Origin: Schlegelella_A sp038231215
GTDB taxonomy: Bacteria > Pseudomonadota > Gammaproteobacteria > Burkholderiales > Burkholderiaceae_C
DNA: 64,000 nucleotides
Assembly (NCBI GenBank): GCA_038231215.1
Contig: JBBRLS010000013.1
Location: forward strand, 1 to 64,000
Reading direction: 5' to 3'
Positions within the stretch are counted from its first letter, which is position 1, and the number at the start of each line of letters is the position of its first letter. Below are positions 8,303 to 16,024 of the stretch, piece by piece. The notes under the pieces are model-generated. The model did not search any database and was not told the DNA's origin. It saw only the letters and a program-made list of their open reading frames with translations. Position numbers and translations under genes: made by a program.

Positions 8303-9594
8303 CCGAATCGCTGATCGCGCTGGCCGTCATGCTGGCGCTCTCGTTCCTGCGCCTGCCGATCGCGATCTCGATGGGCGTGGTCGGCTTCTTCGGCCTGTGG
8401 TGGGTGCGCGGGCTCGGTCCATCGATGGCCTCGGCGACGACCGTGGTCTACGAGTCGGGGTTCCAGTACACGCTCTCGGTCGTGCCGCTCTTCATCCTGA
8501 TGGGCAGCTTCGTCACGCGCGCCGGCATGTCGAAGGAGCTCTATCGCGCCGCCTACACCTTCGTCGGCCATCGCCGCGGCGGCCTGGCGATGGCGACCGT
8601 GATCGCCTGCGCCGGCTTCGGCGCGATCTGCGGCTCGTCGATCGCGACGGCGGCGACGATGACGCGCGTCGCCTATCCGTCGATGCGCAACAACGGCTAC
8701 TCCGAGGCGCTGGCCGTCGGCTCGATCGCCGCGGGCGGGACGCTCGGCATCCTGATCCCGCCTTCGACCATCATGGTGCTCTACGGCATCATGACCGAGA
8801 CCAACATCGGCAAGCTGTTCGCCGCCGGCGTGCTTCCGGGGCTGCTCGAGACGGTGATCCTTTGCGTTGCCGTGCAGTACATGTGCTGGCGCGACCCGAG
8901 CGCGGGGCCGCGCGCCGAATACGTGGGCTGGGGCGAGCGGCTGAAGGCGCTGCGCGACGTCTGGGCGGTGGCCGTGCTCTTCGGCGTCGTCATGGGCGGC
9001 ATCTACGGCGGCGTGTTCACCGCCACCGAGGGGGCGGGCGTCGGCGCGGCGGGCGCCTTCGTGTTCGCACTGCTGCGCCGCGCGCTCGACTGGCAGGGCC
9101 TGCTGGACGTGCTCGTCGACAGTGCCCGCACGACGGCGATGCTCTTCATCATCCTGGTCGGCGCGCTCGTCTTCTCGAACTTCATCAACTACACGAGCAT
9201 GCCGGCCGACCTGCGCAGCTTCGTCGCCGACAACCATCTGAGCCCGATCACGGTGATCGCCGCGATCTGCCTCATCTACATCGTGCTCGGCACGGCGATG
9301 GAAGAGCTCTCGGTGATCCTGCTGACGATCCCGATCTTCTTTCCGCTCGTCACCAGCCTCGGCTTCGACCCGATCTGGTTCGGCATCATCATCGTACTCG
9401 TCATGCAGATCGGCCTCATCAGCCCGCCGGTGGGCATGAACATGTTCGTGGTCAAGAGCATGCTGCCCGAGGTGTCGACGCGAACCATCTTCCGCGGCGT
9501 CACGCCCTTCGTCTTCGCCGAGATCATCGTGCTCGCGATCCTCGTCGCCTTCCCGTGGATCAGCCTGGCGCTGCCGCGGCTGATGCGGCTCTAA
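8299..9594 (+). CDS. dctM: TRAP transporter large permease (DctM family), system 2
   Basis: A 431-residue polytopic membrane protein with about twelve hydrophobic segments and the family motifs LFILMGSFVTRAGMSKELY, GSSIATAATMTRVAYPSM, ILIPPSTIMVLYGIMT and LTIPIFFPLVTSLGFDPIWFG. The start at 8299 overlaps the dctQ stop. It is the last gene of the dctP, aldolase, dctQ, dctM operon and ends 6 bases before the convergent lactonase gene of the next cluster, with no room for an intrinsic terminator. Confidence 0.92.
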   Translation: MTESLIALAVMLALSFLRLPIAISMGVVGFFGLWWVRGLGPSMASATTVVYESGFQYTLSVVPLFILMGSFVTRAGMSKELYRAAYTFVGHRRGGLAMATVIACAGFGAICGSSIATAATMTRVAYPSMRNNGYSEALAVGSIAAGGTLGILIPPSTIMVLYGIMTETNIGKLFAAGVLPGLLETVILCVAVQYMCWRDPSAGPRAEYVGWGERLKALRDVWAVAVLFGVVMGGIYGGVFTATEGAGVGAAGAFVFALLRRALDWQGLLDVLVDSARTTAMLFIILVGALVFSNFINYTSMPADLRSFVADNHLSPITVIAAICLIYIVLGTAMEELSVILLTIPIFFPLVTSLGFDPIWFGIIIVLVMQIGLISPPVGMNMFVVKSMLPEVSTRTIFRGVTPFVFAEIIVLAILVAFPWISLALPRLMRL

Positions 9595-9600
9595 CCCGCA

Positions 9601-10614
9601 TCACGGCAGCTCGACGATCTCGATCCAGTTCGGGTTCTTGCCGACGGCGTAGCGCTGCAGCGAAGTCAGCGCGCCGCTGACAGCGTCGATCGCATAGACG
9701 GCGACGGCGTGCGACTCCTGGCCCGAGGCGACGAGGTAGCGCCCGGAAGGATCGATGGCGAAGCCGCGCGGCGTCTTTTCGGTCGGCACACTGGCCAGCG
9801 TCTCGAGCTGGCCACTCGCCGCGTCGACCTCGTAGACGGCGATCGTGCTCGTGGTCCGCTCCGAGGCGTAGAGGTGGCGGCCGTCGGGGGCCATGTGCAG
9901 GTCGGCGGCCCAGGGCTTGCCGACAAAGCCCGGCGGCGAGGCGCTCGTGCGCTGCACTTCGCGCATCGTGCCGCGCGCCGCGTCGTAGTCGAAGACGGCG
10001 AGCGACGCGTCGAGCTCGCAGAGCAGGTAGGCGCGACGCTGCGAAGCGTCCCAGGTGAAGTGGCGCGGCCCCGATTTCGGCGTCGACGAGACGAGGGCCG
10101 GCTCGTGCGCGCTCAGCACGCCGGTGGCAGCATCGAAGCGCCATGCCGAGAAGTTGTCGCCGCCCAAACTCGTCGCGAAGACATAGCGATTGGCCGCGTC
10201 GACGTGGATGGCGTGCGCGTTCGGCCGGGTCGGGATGAGCTGCTGCACGGCGCCGACGAGGCCGTCCTTGTCGATCGAGTTGACGGTGATCTTGTGGCCG
10301 CCGTACGAGGCGGCGAACAGCCACTTGCCGGTGCGGTCGACGTCGATGTTGGCCATGCTGTCGGCGAGCGCCGCCTCGCCGAGCTTCTTCAGCTTGCCGC
10401 TCGCCGGATCGATGGCGAAGCTGGCGACGCGAAAGGGCTGCGAGCGCAGCGCCGCGTAGAGCACGCGCTTGTCGGGGCTCACGGCCATCGGCATGACCGT
10501 GCCGCCGACGTTGATCGTCTCGATCGCCGTGAGCGCACCGTTCGCCCGGTCCATCTTCAGGACCGAGATCTCCTGGCTGTCGGCGTTGGACACGTAGACG
10601 AAGAGGGCCTTCAA
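9601..10614 (-). CDS. uxuL: beta-propeller sugar lactonase, UxuL/6-phosphogluconolactonase (COG2706) type
   Basis: A 337-residue seven-bladed beta-propeller lactonase. Repeated blade motifs of the form SPDKRVLYAALR, DPSGRYLVASGQ and APDGRHLYASER run through the protein, as in the 6-phosphogluconolactonase family. In uronate oxidation, lactonases of this family (UxuL) open the aldarolactone made by uronate dehydrogenase. Gene order supports that role: it is the last gene of udh, dctP, dctQ, dctM, lactonase. I place the start at a TTG (10614) that overlaps the dctM stop as TTGA; no ATG exists near the expected N terminus (KALFVYVSN). No signal peptide is seen, so it acts in the cytoplasm. The family is sure; the uronate lactone substrate is inferred from context. 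Confidence 0.82.
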   Translation of the reverse strand: MKALFVYVSNADSQEISVLKMDRANGALTAIETINVGGTVMPMAVSPDKRVLYAALRSQPFRVASFAIDPASGKLKKLGEAALADSMANIDVDRTGKWLFAASYGGHKITVNSIDKDGLVGAVQQLIPTRPNAHAIHVDAANRYVFATSLGGDNFSAWRFDAATGVLSAHEPALVSSTPKSGPRHFTWDASQRRAYLLCELDASLAVFDYDAARGTMREVQRTSASPPGFVGKPWAADLHMAPDGRHLYASERTTSTIAVYEVDAASGQLETLASVPTEKTPRGFAIDPSGRYLVASGQESHAVAVYAIDAVSGALTSLQRYAVGKNPNWIEIVELP

Positions 10615-11894
10615 AGGCCGAGCAATCGTGGCAGCCAGAGCGACAGCAGCGGGATGTAGGTGACCATCATCAGGACCACGAACATGGCGACGAAGAACGG
10701 CGTCATCGCCTTGACGAGCGCGCCGATCTTGACGCCGCCGATCGCGCTGCCGACGAACAGCACCGTGCCCACAGGCGGCGTGATGAGGCCGATGCCCAGG
10801 TTGAGCAGCATGATCATGCCGAAGTGGATCGGGTCGACGCCCAGCGACTTGACGACCGGCAGCAGCACCGGCGTGCAGATCAGGATCAGCGGCGACATGT
10901 CCATCAGGCAGCCGAGCACCAGCAGCATGAGGTTGATGAGGGCGAGGATGACGATCCTGTCGTGCGAGACGCTGGCGAAGAACTCGGTCACCTTGAGCGG
11001 GATCTGCATCAGCGTCATCAGGTAGCCGAAGCTCGCCGCGAAGCCGATCAGGATCATGACGATGGTCACCGTCTTGACCGTGCGGTGGATCAGCCGCGGC
11101 AGCTCGCGCCATTGGTAGTCGCGGTAGATGAACATCGTGACGAAGAAGGCCCAGAGCACGGCGATCGACGCCGACTCGTTGGCCGTGAAGACGCCGGAGA
11201 GGATGCCGCCGAGGATGATGATCATCGTCACCACGCCCCACATTGCCTCGCCGCAGATGCGCAGCGCCTGGCGCAGCGGAATGCGCTCGCCCTTGGGGTA
11301 GTTGTTCTGCTTCGCCTTGATGAGGCAGAGCACCGAAAGCGTCAGGCCGAGCAGCAGGCCCGGAACGACACCGGCCATGAAGAGCGCGGCGATCGAGACG
11401 CTGCCGCCGGCGGCGAGCGAATAGATCACCGAGTTGTGGCTCGGCGGCAGGACGATCGCCTGCACCGAGCCGCTCACCGTGACGGCGGTCGCGAAGTCGC
11501 GCGGGTAGCCCTTTCTCTCCATCTCCGGAATCAGCGCCGAGCCGATCGACGCGGTGTCGGCAACGGCCGATCCGGAGATGCCGGCGAAGAAGGTCGAGGC
11601 GAGGATGTTGACGAGCGACAGCCCGCCCCGCACGAAGCCGACCAGCACGCTGGCGAAGGCGACGAGGCGGCGCGCCATGCCGCCCTCGGCCATGATGGCG
11701 CCGGCGAGCACGAAGAAGGGAATGGCGAGCAGCGAGAACTTGGCGACGCCCGACGAGATCTGGATCATCACCGCGTCGAGCGGCAGGCCGATCCAGAGCG
11801 CCGCGAGCAGCGATGCCAGGCCGAGCGAATAGGCGATCGGCACGCCCAGCACCATGAGCGCGAAGAAGCTGCCGATGAGGACGAACGCGTCCAT
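10611..11894 (-). CDS. dctM: TRAP transporter large permease (DctM family), system 3 (uronate cluster)
   Basis: A 427-residue polytopic inner-membrane protein with the DctM motifs FFVLAGAIMAEGGMARRLV, GISGSAVADTASIGSALIPEM, VLPPSHNSVIYSLAAGG and GLITPPVGTVLFVG. Its start overlaps the dctQ stop by one base (TGATG) and its stop overlaps the TTG start of the lactonase gene. Together with the uronate dehydrogenase gene upstream and the lactonase downstream, this places the transporter in hexuronate uptake, most likely galacturonate or glucuronate. Confidence 0.92.
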   Translation of the reverse strand: MDAFVLIGSFFALMVLGVPIAYSLGLASLLAALWIGLPLDAVMIQISSGVAKFSLLAIPFFVLAGAIMAEGGMARRLVAFASVLVGFVRGGLSLVNILASTFFAGISGSAVADTASIGSALIPEMERKGYPRDFATAVTVSGSVQAIVLPPSHNSVIYSLAAGGSVSIAALFMAGVVPGLLLGLTLSVLCLIKAKQNNYPKGERIPLRQALRICGEAMWGVVTMIIILGGILSGVFTANESASIAVLWAFFVTMFIYRDYQWRELPRLIHRTVKTVTIVMILIGFAASFGYLMTLMQIPLKVTEFFASVSHDRIVILALINLMLLVLGCLMDMSPLILICTPVLLPVVKSLGVDPIHFGMIMLLNLGIGLITPPVGTVLFVGSAIGGVKIGALVKAMTPFFVAMFVVLMMVTYIPLLSLWLPRLLGL

Positions 11895-12466
11895 CAGTCG
11901 GTCCCCTCCATGGCATCGCGCGCCGGCTCGTAGCGGACCAGCGGCCGCCCGGCCTGCGAGCCGAAGGCCATTCGCTCGAAGATGAAGACCAGCGTCAAGG
12001 CCCCGCCGATCGGCAGCGGCAGGTAGGTCGCGCCGACCGGCAGCCAGGGCAGCTCGGCGATCGACTGACCCCAGGTGCCGGCGCACAGGCGTGCGCCGTA
12101 GCCGGCGATGAACACGCACACCAGCACCATGAGGAGATCGCTGAGGAACGCCGCCGCGCGCTGCAGCATCGGCGGCAGGGAGTCGGTGAGCAGGGTGACG
12201 GCGATGTGCGAGCCGGCACGATAGGCCGCCGCGGCGCCGATGAAGGTGAACACCATCATGAGCAGGATCGCGATCGGTTCGGGCCACGCCGAGCCCGAGC
12301 CGAGCACGTAGCGCGTGAACACGCCCCAGGGAATGATCAGCGACATGACGAGGATGGCGACGCCCGCCGTCCAGATGCTCGCCACATAGAGCCGGTCGAG
12401 CGCCGCCGGGATCAGCGACCGGGTCGGCCGCGGCGGCGGCGCGGCGGCCAGGAACCCACCACTCAT
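11894..12466 (-). CDS. dctQ: TRAP transporter small permease (DctQ family), system 3
   Basis: A 190-residue protein with four membrane segments (about residues 30-52, 66-84, 104-128 and 146-166) and the family stretch AWPEPIAILLMMVFTFIGAAAAYRAG. The N terminus carries a proline-rich cytoplasmic extension (AAAPPPRPTR) of about 20 residues before the first helix. The start at 12466 overlaps the stop of dctP as ATGA and the stop overlaps dctM as TGATG. It is the partner of the large permease in the uronate operon. Confidence 0.9.
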   Translation of the reverse strand: MSGGFLAAAPPPRPTRSLIPAALDRLYVASIWTAGVAILVMSLIIPWGVFTRYVLGSGSAWPEPIAILLMMVFTFIGAAAAYRAGSHIAVTLLTDSLPPMLQRAAAFLSDLLMVLVCVFIAGYGARLCAGTWGQSIAELPWLPVGATYLPLPIGGALTLVFIFERMAFGSQAGRPLVRYEPARDAMEGTD

Positions 12467-13458
12467 TTCGTCGCTTCGATCCGCTTGATCAGATCGGCGT
12501 AGGGCGCGCCGTACTTGGCGCGCACCGCGGCGGTGGCGTCGTAGAACGGCTTGTTGTCGATGGCGATGAACTCGACGCCCGCCGCCTTCAACTTGCCGAC
12601 GTAGTCGCCGACGCTCGCATCCCAGAGCTGGCGTTGCTCGAACTGCGCCTCGCGCGAGAGCTTCTTCACGAACGCCTGGTCGGCCGGGCCGAGCTTGTCC
12701 CAGGTGACCTTCGACATGACGAAGATCTCCGGAATGATGAGATGGTTGGTCTGGGTGAAGTACTTCGCTCCGGTAGCGAAGTGGTTGGCTGTGAAGTAGC
12801 TCGGCGGGTTGTTCTCGGCGCCGTCGATGACGCCGGTCTGCAGCGCGCTGAAGACTTCGCCGTAGCCCATCGAGATGCCGTTGCCGCCCATCGCGTTCAT
12901 GGTGTCGACGAAGAGCGGGTTGCCGATCATGCGGATCTTCATGCCCTTCAGGTCGGCCATCGAATGCACCGGCTTCTTCGTGTACAGGCTGCGCGATCCG
13001 CCGTCCATCCAGCCGAGCGCCACCAGCTTGGCCGGCGAGGCGGTGATCTTGGCGAGCATCTCGTCGCCGATCGGACCGTCGATGACGGCACGCATGTGCG
13101 CCTCGTTCCTGAAGACGAACGGCATGTTGAAGACATTGACGTCGGGGACGACCGGTCCGACCGGGCCGAGCGAGGTACGCAGGATGTCGATCGCGCCGAC
13201 CTGTGTCTGCTCGATCATCTCCTTCTCGCTGCCGAGCACGCCGCCGGGAAACATCTTCAGCTTGATGCGCCCGTTGGTCGCCGCCTCGAGCTTTTGCCCG
13301 AGGTGCTCGATGGCGACGACGTTGGGGTAGCCGACCGGATGCACGTCGGCAGCGCGCAGCGTCAGCGTGCTTTGCGCCGTTGCGAGGTGCGGCAGGGTGA
13401 GAAGTGCGGCGCCGGCCAGCACGGCGGTGCAGGCGGCAAAGGTGTTCCGGAAGTTCAT
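12463..13458 (-). CDS. dctP: TRAP transporter solute-binding protein (DctP family), system 3
   Basis: A 331-residue periplasmic binding protein. Residues 1-28 are a signal peptide ending LATAQ. An AAGGAGA-type ribosome binding site stands 6 bases before the ATG at 13458. Family features include MIEQTQVGAIDILRTSLGP, DLKGMKIRMIGNPLFVDTM with the carboxylate-binding Arg, and GVIDGAENNPPSYF. This closely resembles the well-studied C4-dicarboxylate/uronate-type DctP subfamily, whose members include galacturonate and glucuronate binders. It follows udh by 20 bases and precedes dctQ, supporting a hexuronate ligand. Which uronate it prefers cannot be told from sequence. Confidence 0.92.
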   Translation of the reverse strand: MNFRNTFAACTAVLAGAALLTLPHLATAQSTLTLRAADVHPVGYPNVVAIEHLGQKLEAATNGRIKLKMFPGGVLGSEKEMIEQTQVGAIDILRTSLGPVGPVVPDVNVFNMPFVFRNEAHMRAVIDGPIGDEMLAKITASPAKLVALGWMDGGSRSLYTKKPVHSMADLKGMKIRMIGNPLFVDTMNAMGGNGISMGYGEVFSALQTGVIDGAENNPPSYFTANHFATGAKYFTQTNHLIIPEIFVMSKVTWDKLGPADQAFVKKLSREAQFEQRQLWDASVGDYVGKLKAAGVEFIAIDNKPFYDATAAVRAKYGAPYADLIKRIEATK

Positions 13459-13478
13459 CGTGTGTCTCCTTTTGCTGT

Positions 13479-14324
13479 TCACGCGAAGGGTCCCTTGGTG
13501 ACGAAGCCGCCGCCCTGGAAGATCGTCGCCGGGTCGCCCAGGTCGAGCGTTGGCTGGCGCGCCTCGGCGGCGGCGCGAAACGGCTCCGAGCTGTCCTGCG
13601 GCCGATAGCCGAGGTGCGACGCCGAGGTGTTGTCCCACCACGTCGCGGTGTTGTCGGAAACGCCGTAGACGACGCTGTGCCCGACCACCGGCGCGGTCAG
13701 GCTGGCGACGACGAGGCGCTCGAGGTCGTCGTAGCTCAGCCAGGTGGCGAGCATGCGCCGGTCTTTCGGCTCGGGGAACGACGAGCCGATGCGCAGGCAC
13801 ACCGTCTCGATGCCGTAGCGGTCGAAGTAGAAGCGCGAGAGGTTCTCGCCGAAGGCCTTGCTCAGGCCATAGTGACCGTCGGGCCGCATCGGCTCGCTGG
13901 GCGAGATCACTTCGTCCTGCCGGTAGAAGCCGGTGACGTGGTTCGAGCTGGCGAAGACGATGCGCTTCGTGTCGTGCCGGCGTGCCGCTTCGTAGAGATT
14001 CCACAGGCCGACGATGTTGGCCTGCAGGATCGGCTCGAAGGGCCCTTCGGTCGAGACGCCGCCGAGGTGAACGATCGCCTCGACGCCGGCGACGAGCGCG
14101 TGCACGGCGGCGGCGTCCTGCAGCGGCGCGACGACGACTTCTTCGCCTTCACCTGCCGCGTCCATCGTCGCGATGTCGCTGACGCGCAGCACGCGCACGA
14201 GCTTCTTCAAGCGCGGCCGAAGCACCTGGCCCAGGCCGCCCGCGGCACCGGTAAGCAGCAGGCGATCGAAGCGCGCTGCGCTCGCCACAGGGGCGGTGAA
14301 AGTCGAAGACGGGGCGGTCGCCAT
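13479..14324 (-). CDS. udh: uronate dehydrogenase
   Basis: A 281-residue short-chain dehydrogenase. The segments RLLLTGAAGGLG (residues 21-32), FEPILQANIVGLWNLYEAAR, FASSNHVTGFYRQ, YGLSKAFGENLSRFYFDRYG, RIGSSFPEPKDRRM and VVYGVSDNTATWWDN follow the Pseudomonas syringae uronate dehydrogenase almost block for block, including the catalytic Tyr-x3-Lys. It oxidises glucuronate or galacturonate with NAD+ to the aldarolactone. I chose the ATG at 14324, since an upstream extension to 14423 would read through the operator-bearing promoter. It heads the operon udh, dctPQM, lactonase and is divergent from the FCD regulator. This is the clearest functional call in the accessory region. Confidence 0.92.
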   Translation of the reverse strand: MATAPSSTFTAPVASAARFDRLLLTGAAGGLGQVLRPRLKKLVRVLRVSDIATMDAAGEGEEVVVAPLQDAAAVHALVAGVEAIVHLGGVSTEGPFEPILQANIVGLWNLYEAARRHDTKRIVFASSNHVTGFYRQDEVISPSEPMRPDGHYGLSKAFGENLSRFYFDRYGIETVCLRIGSSFPEPKDRRMLATWLSYDDLERLVVASLTAPVVGHSVVYGVSDNTATWWDNTSASHLGYRPQDSSEPFRAAAEARQPTLDLGDPATIFQGGGFVTKGPFA

Positions 14325-14391
14325 GGGCAGCGATGATCTGCCGAGCGAAGCCGGATCGCATCGGAAAAAGCTCGCTTGCGCGAAGTTGTCT

Positions 14392-14404
14392 GATGTCGTA
14401 CAAC
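14392..14404. promoter_or_regulatory. probable FCD-regulator operator, divergent udh/regulator promoter
   Basis: GATGTCGTACAAC on the plus strand, which reads GTTGTACGACATC on the minus strand. It matches the perfect palindrome at 15174-15186 at 12 of 13 positions. It lies 22 bases before the regulator ATG and 68 bases before the udh start, in the only shared promoter region of the cluster. A further GTTGTC half-site (14384-14390) stands next to it. TTGT/ACAA-armed short palindromes are common targets of FCD-group GntR regulators. Binding by the regulator encoded here is an inference. Confidence 0.6.
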
Positions 14405-14425
14405 CGATTGGAAACCGCGCCATCC

Positions 14426-15154
14426 ATGAACGATTTCACTCTCCTCGAACGCCGCCGCCCGAAGAGCCTTGCACTCGTCGTGGTGGAAGATCTCTCCGAC
14501 CAGATCCGCGACGGCCGCCTCGCGCCCGGCGCCAAGCTCGCCACCGAGGCGGCGCTGATGGGCGAGTTCGGCGTCAGCCGCACCGTGATCCGCGAGGCGC
14601 TGAGCAAGATGCAAGCGGCCTCGCTGGTCGAGACGCGACACGGCGTCGGCACTTTCGTCACCGGCCGGGCCGACTCGGCGGTGTTTCGCATCCGCGCCGA
14701 CCAGCTCGCGACGCTGCGCGATGTCGTCGCCATGCTGGAGCTGCGCATCGGCGTGGAAACCGAGGCCGCGGGCCTGGCGGCGCAGCGCCGCACCGCCGGC
14801 AACCTCGAGACGATGCGCGCGGCGCTCGCCGCCTTCACGCACGCCGTCGAGGCCGGCCACGACGCGATCGGCCCCGACTTCCGCTTTCACCTCGAGATCA
14901 CGCGGGCGACACAGAACGCGCACTTCGAGAGCCTGGTGCAGACGCTCGGCACGGCCATCATTCCGCGCGCCCGGCTCGACCCTTCGGCCGCTTCGCCCGA
15001 GGAACGCCAGGCCTATCTGCGCCGCGTCAACGCCGAGCACGGCTCGATTCTCGACGCCATCGCCAGCCGCGACAGCGAGGCGGCGCGCGCGGCGATGCGC
15101 ACCCATCTGGCGAACAGCCGGGCACGCCGTCGCCGCGCCGGGCAATTGCCGTGA
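14426..15154 (+). CDS. GntR-family transcriptional regulator, FCD (FadR) subgroup
   Basis: A 242-residue regulator. A winged helix at about residues 8-75 holds the GntR signature (KLATEAALMGEFGVSRTVIREALSKMQA, then the GVGTFV wing). The FCD ligand domain follows at about 90-230, with its helical metal/ligand-binding Asp and His residues (DFRFHLEITRATQN and EHGSILDAIASRD). The ATG at 14426 is preferred because the next in-frame ATG upstream (14393) lies inside the putative operator. It lies between the divergent udh operon and garL and probably represses both until a uronate or aldarate intermediate binds. Relatives controlling hexuronate or aldarate genes belong to this subgroup; its own ligand is not shown by the sequence. 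Confidence 0.88.
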   Translation: MNDFTLLERRRPKSLALVVVEDLSDQIRDGRLAPGAKLATEAALMGEFGVSRTVIREALSKMQAASLVETRHGVGTFVTGRADSAVFRIRADQLATLRDVVAMLELRIGVETEAAGLAAQRRTAGNLETMRAALAAFTHAVEAGHDAIGPDFRFHLEITRATQNAHFESLVQTLGTAIIPRARLDPSAASPEERQAYLRRVNAEHGSILDAIASRDSEAARAAMRTHLANSRARRRRAGQLP

Positions 15155-15173
15155 TGGGACACCGCTCGGGCTG

Positions 15174-15186
15174 GTTGTACGACAAC
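15174..15186. promoter_or_regulatory. probable FCD-regulator operator upstream of garL
   Basis: A perfect 13-base inverted repeat GTTGT-ACG-ACAAC in the 72-base gap between the regulator stop and the garL start, 41 bases before the ATG. The same motif with one mismatch lies in the udh/regulator promoter. I found no third copy elsewhere in the window by eye. This points to a private promoter for garL controlled by the same regulator. Confidence 0.65.
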
Positions 15187-15226
15187 AGGGTCCGTTGAGG
15201 GTCCCAGGCAAAGAACAAGGATTGCG

Positions 15227-16021
15227 ATGCCGACCCCCGCCACCCCCTACCGCCCGTTTCCGAACTCGTTTCGTCAGCGCCTGCTCGCCGGCGAGACGCT
15301 GATCGGCTGCTGGTGCTCGCTCGCCAGCCCGATCACGACCGAGGTTCTCGGCGTCGCCGGCTTCGACTGGCTGCTGCTCGATGCCGAGCACTCGCCCAAC
15401 GACTTGACGACCTTCATCCCGCAGCTCATGGCACTGAAGGACAGCGCGAGCGCACCGATCGCCCGCCCGGCGTCGAACAACGTCGTCGAGATCAAGCGGC
15501 TGCTCGACGCCGGCTTCTACAACTTCCTGATCCCGATGGTCGAGAGCGCCGACGACGCGCGCCGCGCCGTCGAGGCGACGCGCTATCCGCCGGCTGGCGT
15601 TCGCGGCGTCTCGGTCTCGCAGCGCAGCAACCGCTTCGGCACCGTGCCCGGCTACTTCGAAGGCATCAACGAGCAGATCTGCGTGCTCGTGCAGATCGAG
15701 AGCCGGAAGGGCATTGCCGCGGCCGCCGAGATCTCGGCCGTGCCCGGCGTCGACGGTGTGTTCGTCGGCCCTTCGGACCTCTCGGCTGCGCTCGGCCACC
15801 TGAACAACCCGAGCCATCCGGTGGCGCAGGCGGCGATCGGCGCGGTGTTCGACGCCGTCAAGTCGGTCGGCAAGTCGATCGGCATCCTCGCGCCGATCGA
15901 GGCCGACGCGCGCCGCTACCTGGCGATGGGCGCGCGCTTCGTCGCCGTCGGCAGCGACCTCGGCGTCTTGCGCAACGGCACGCAGGCCTTGCGCGACAGG
16001 TTCAGCGCGCCGGCCGCCTGA
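15227..16021 (+). CDS. garL: 2-dehydro-3-deoxyglucarate aldolase-like, HpcH/HpaI family
   Basis: A 264-residue class II (metal-dependent) pyruvate aldolase. It follows E. coli GarL closely: FPNSFRQRLLAG, IGCWCSLASPITTEVLGVAG, FDWLLLDAEHSPNDLTTFIP, GVRGVSVSQRSNRFGTV, GVDGVFVGPSDLSAALGHL and ILAPIEADARRYL. The catalytic His (AEHSPND), the metal-binding Glu (QIES) and the Asp (GPSD) are present. It splits keto-deoxyglucarate into pyruvate and tartronate semialdehyde, the last step of aldarate breakdown before central metabolism. An AAGGA lies 6 bases before the ATG. A perfect palindrome upstream suggests control by the neighbouring FCD regulator. The stop is 3 bases from the convergent MetE-like gene. 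Confidence 0.9.
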   Translation: MPTPATPYRPFPNSFRQRLLAGETLIGCWCSLASPITTEVLGVAGFDWLLLDAEHSPNDLTTFIPQLMALKDSASAPIARPASNNVVEIKRLLDAGFYNFLIPMVESADDARRAVEATRYPPAGVRGVSVSQRSNRFGTVPGYFEGINEQICVLVQIESRKGIAAAAEISAVPGVDGVFVGPSDLSAALGHLNNPSHPVAQAAIGAVFDAVKSVGKSIGILAPIEADARRYLAMGARFVAVGSDLGVLRNGTQALRDRFSAPAA

Positions 16022-16024
16022 GGC

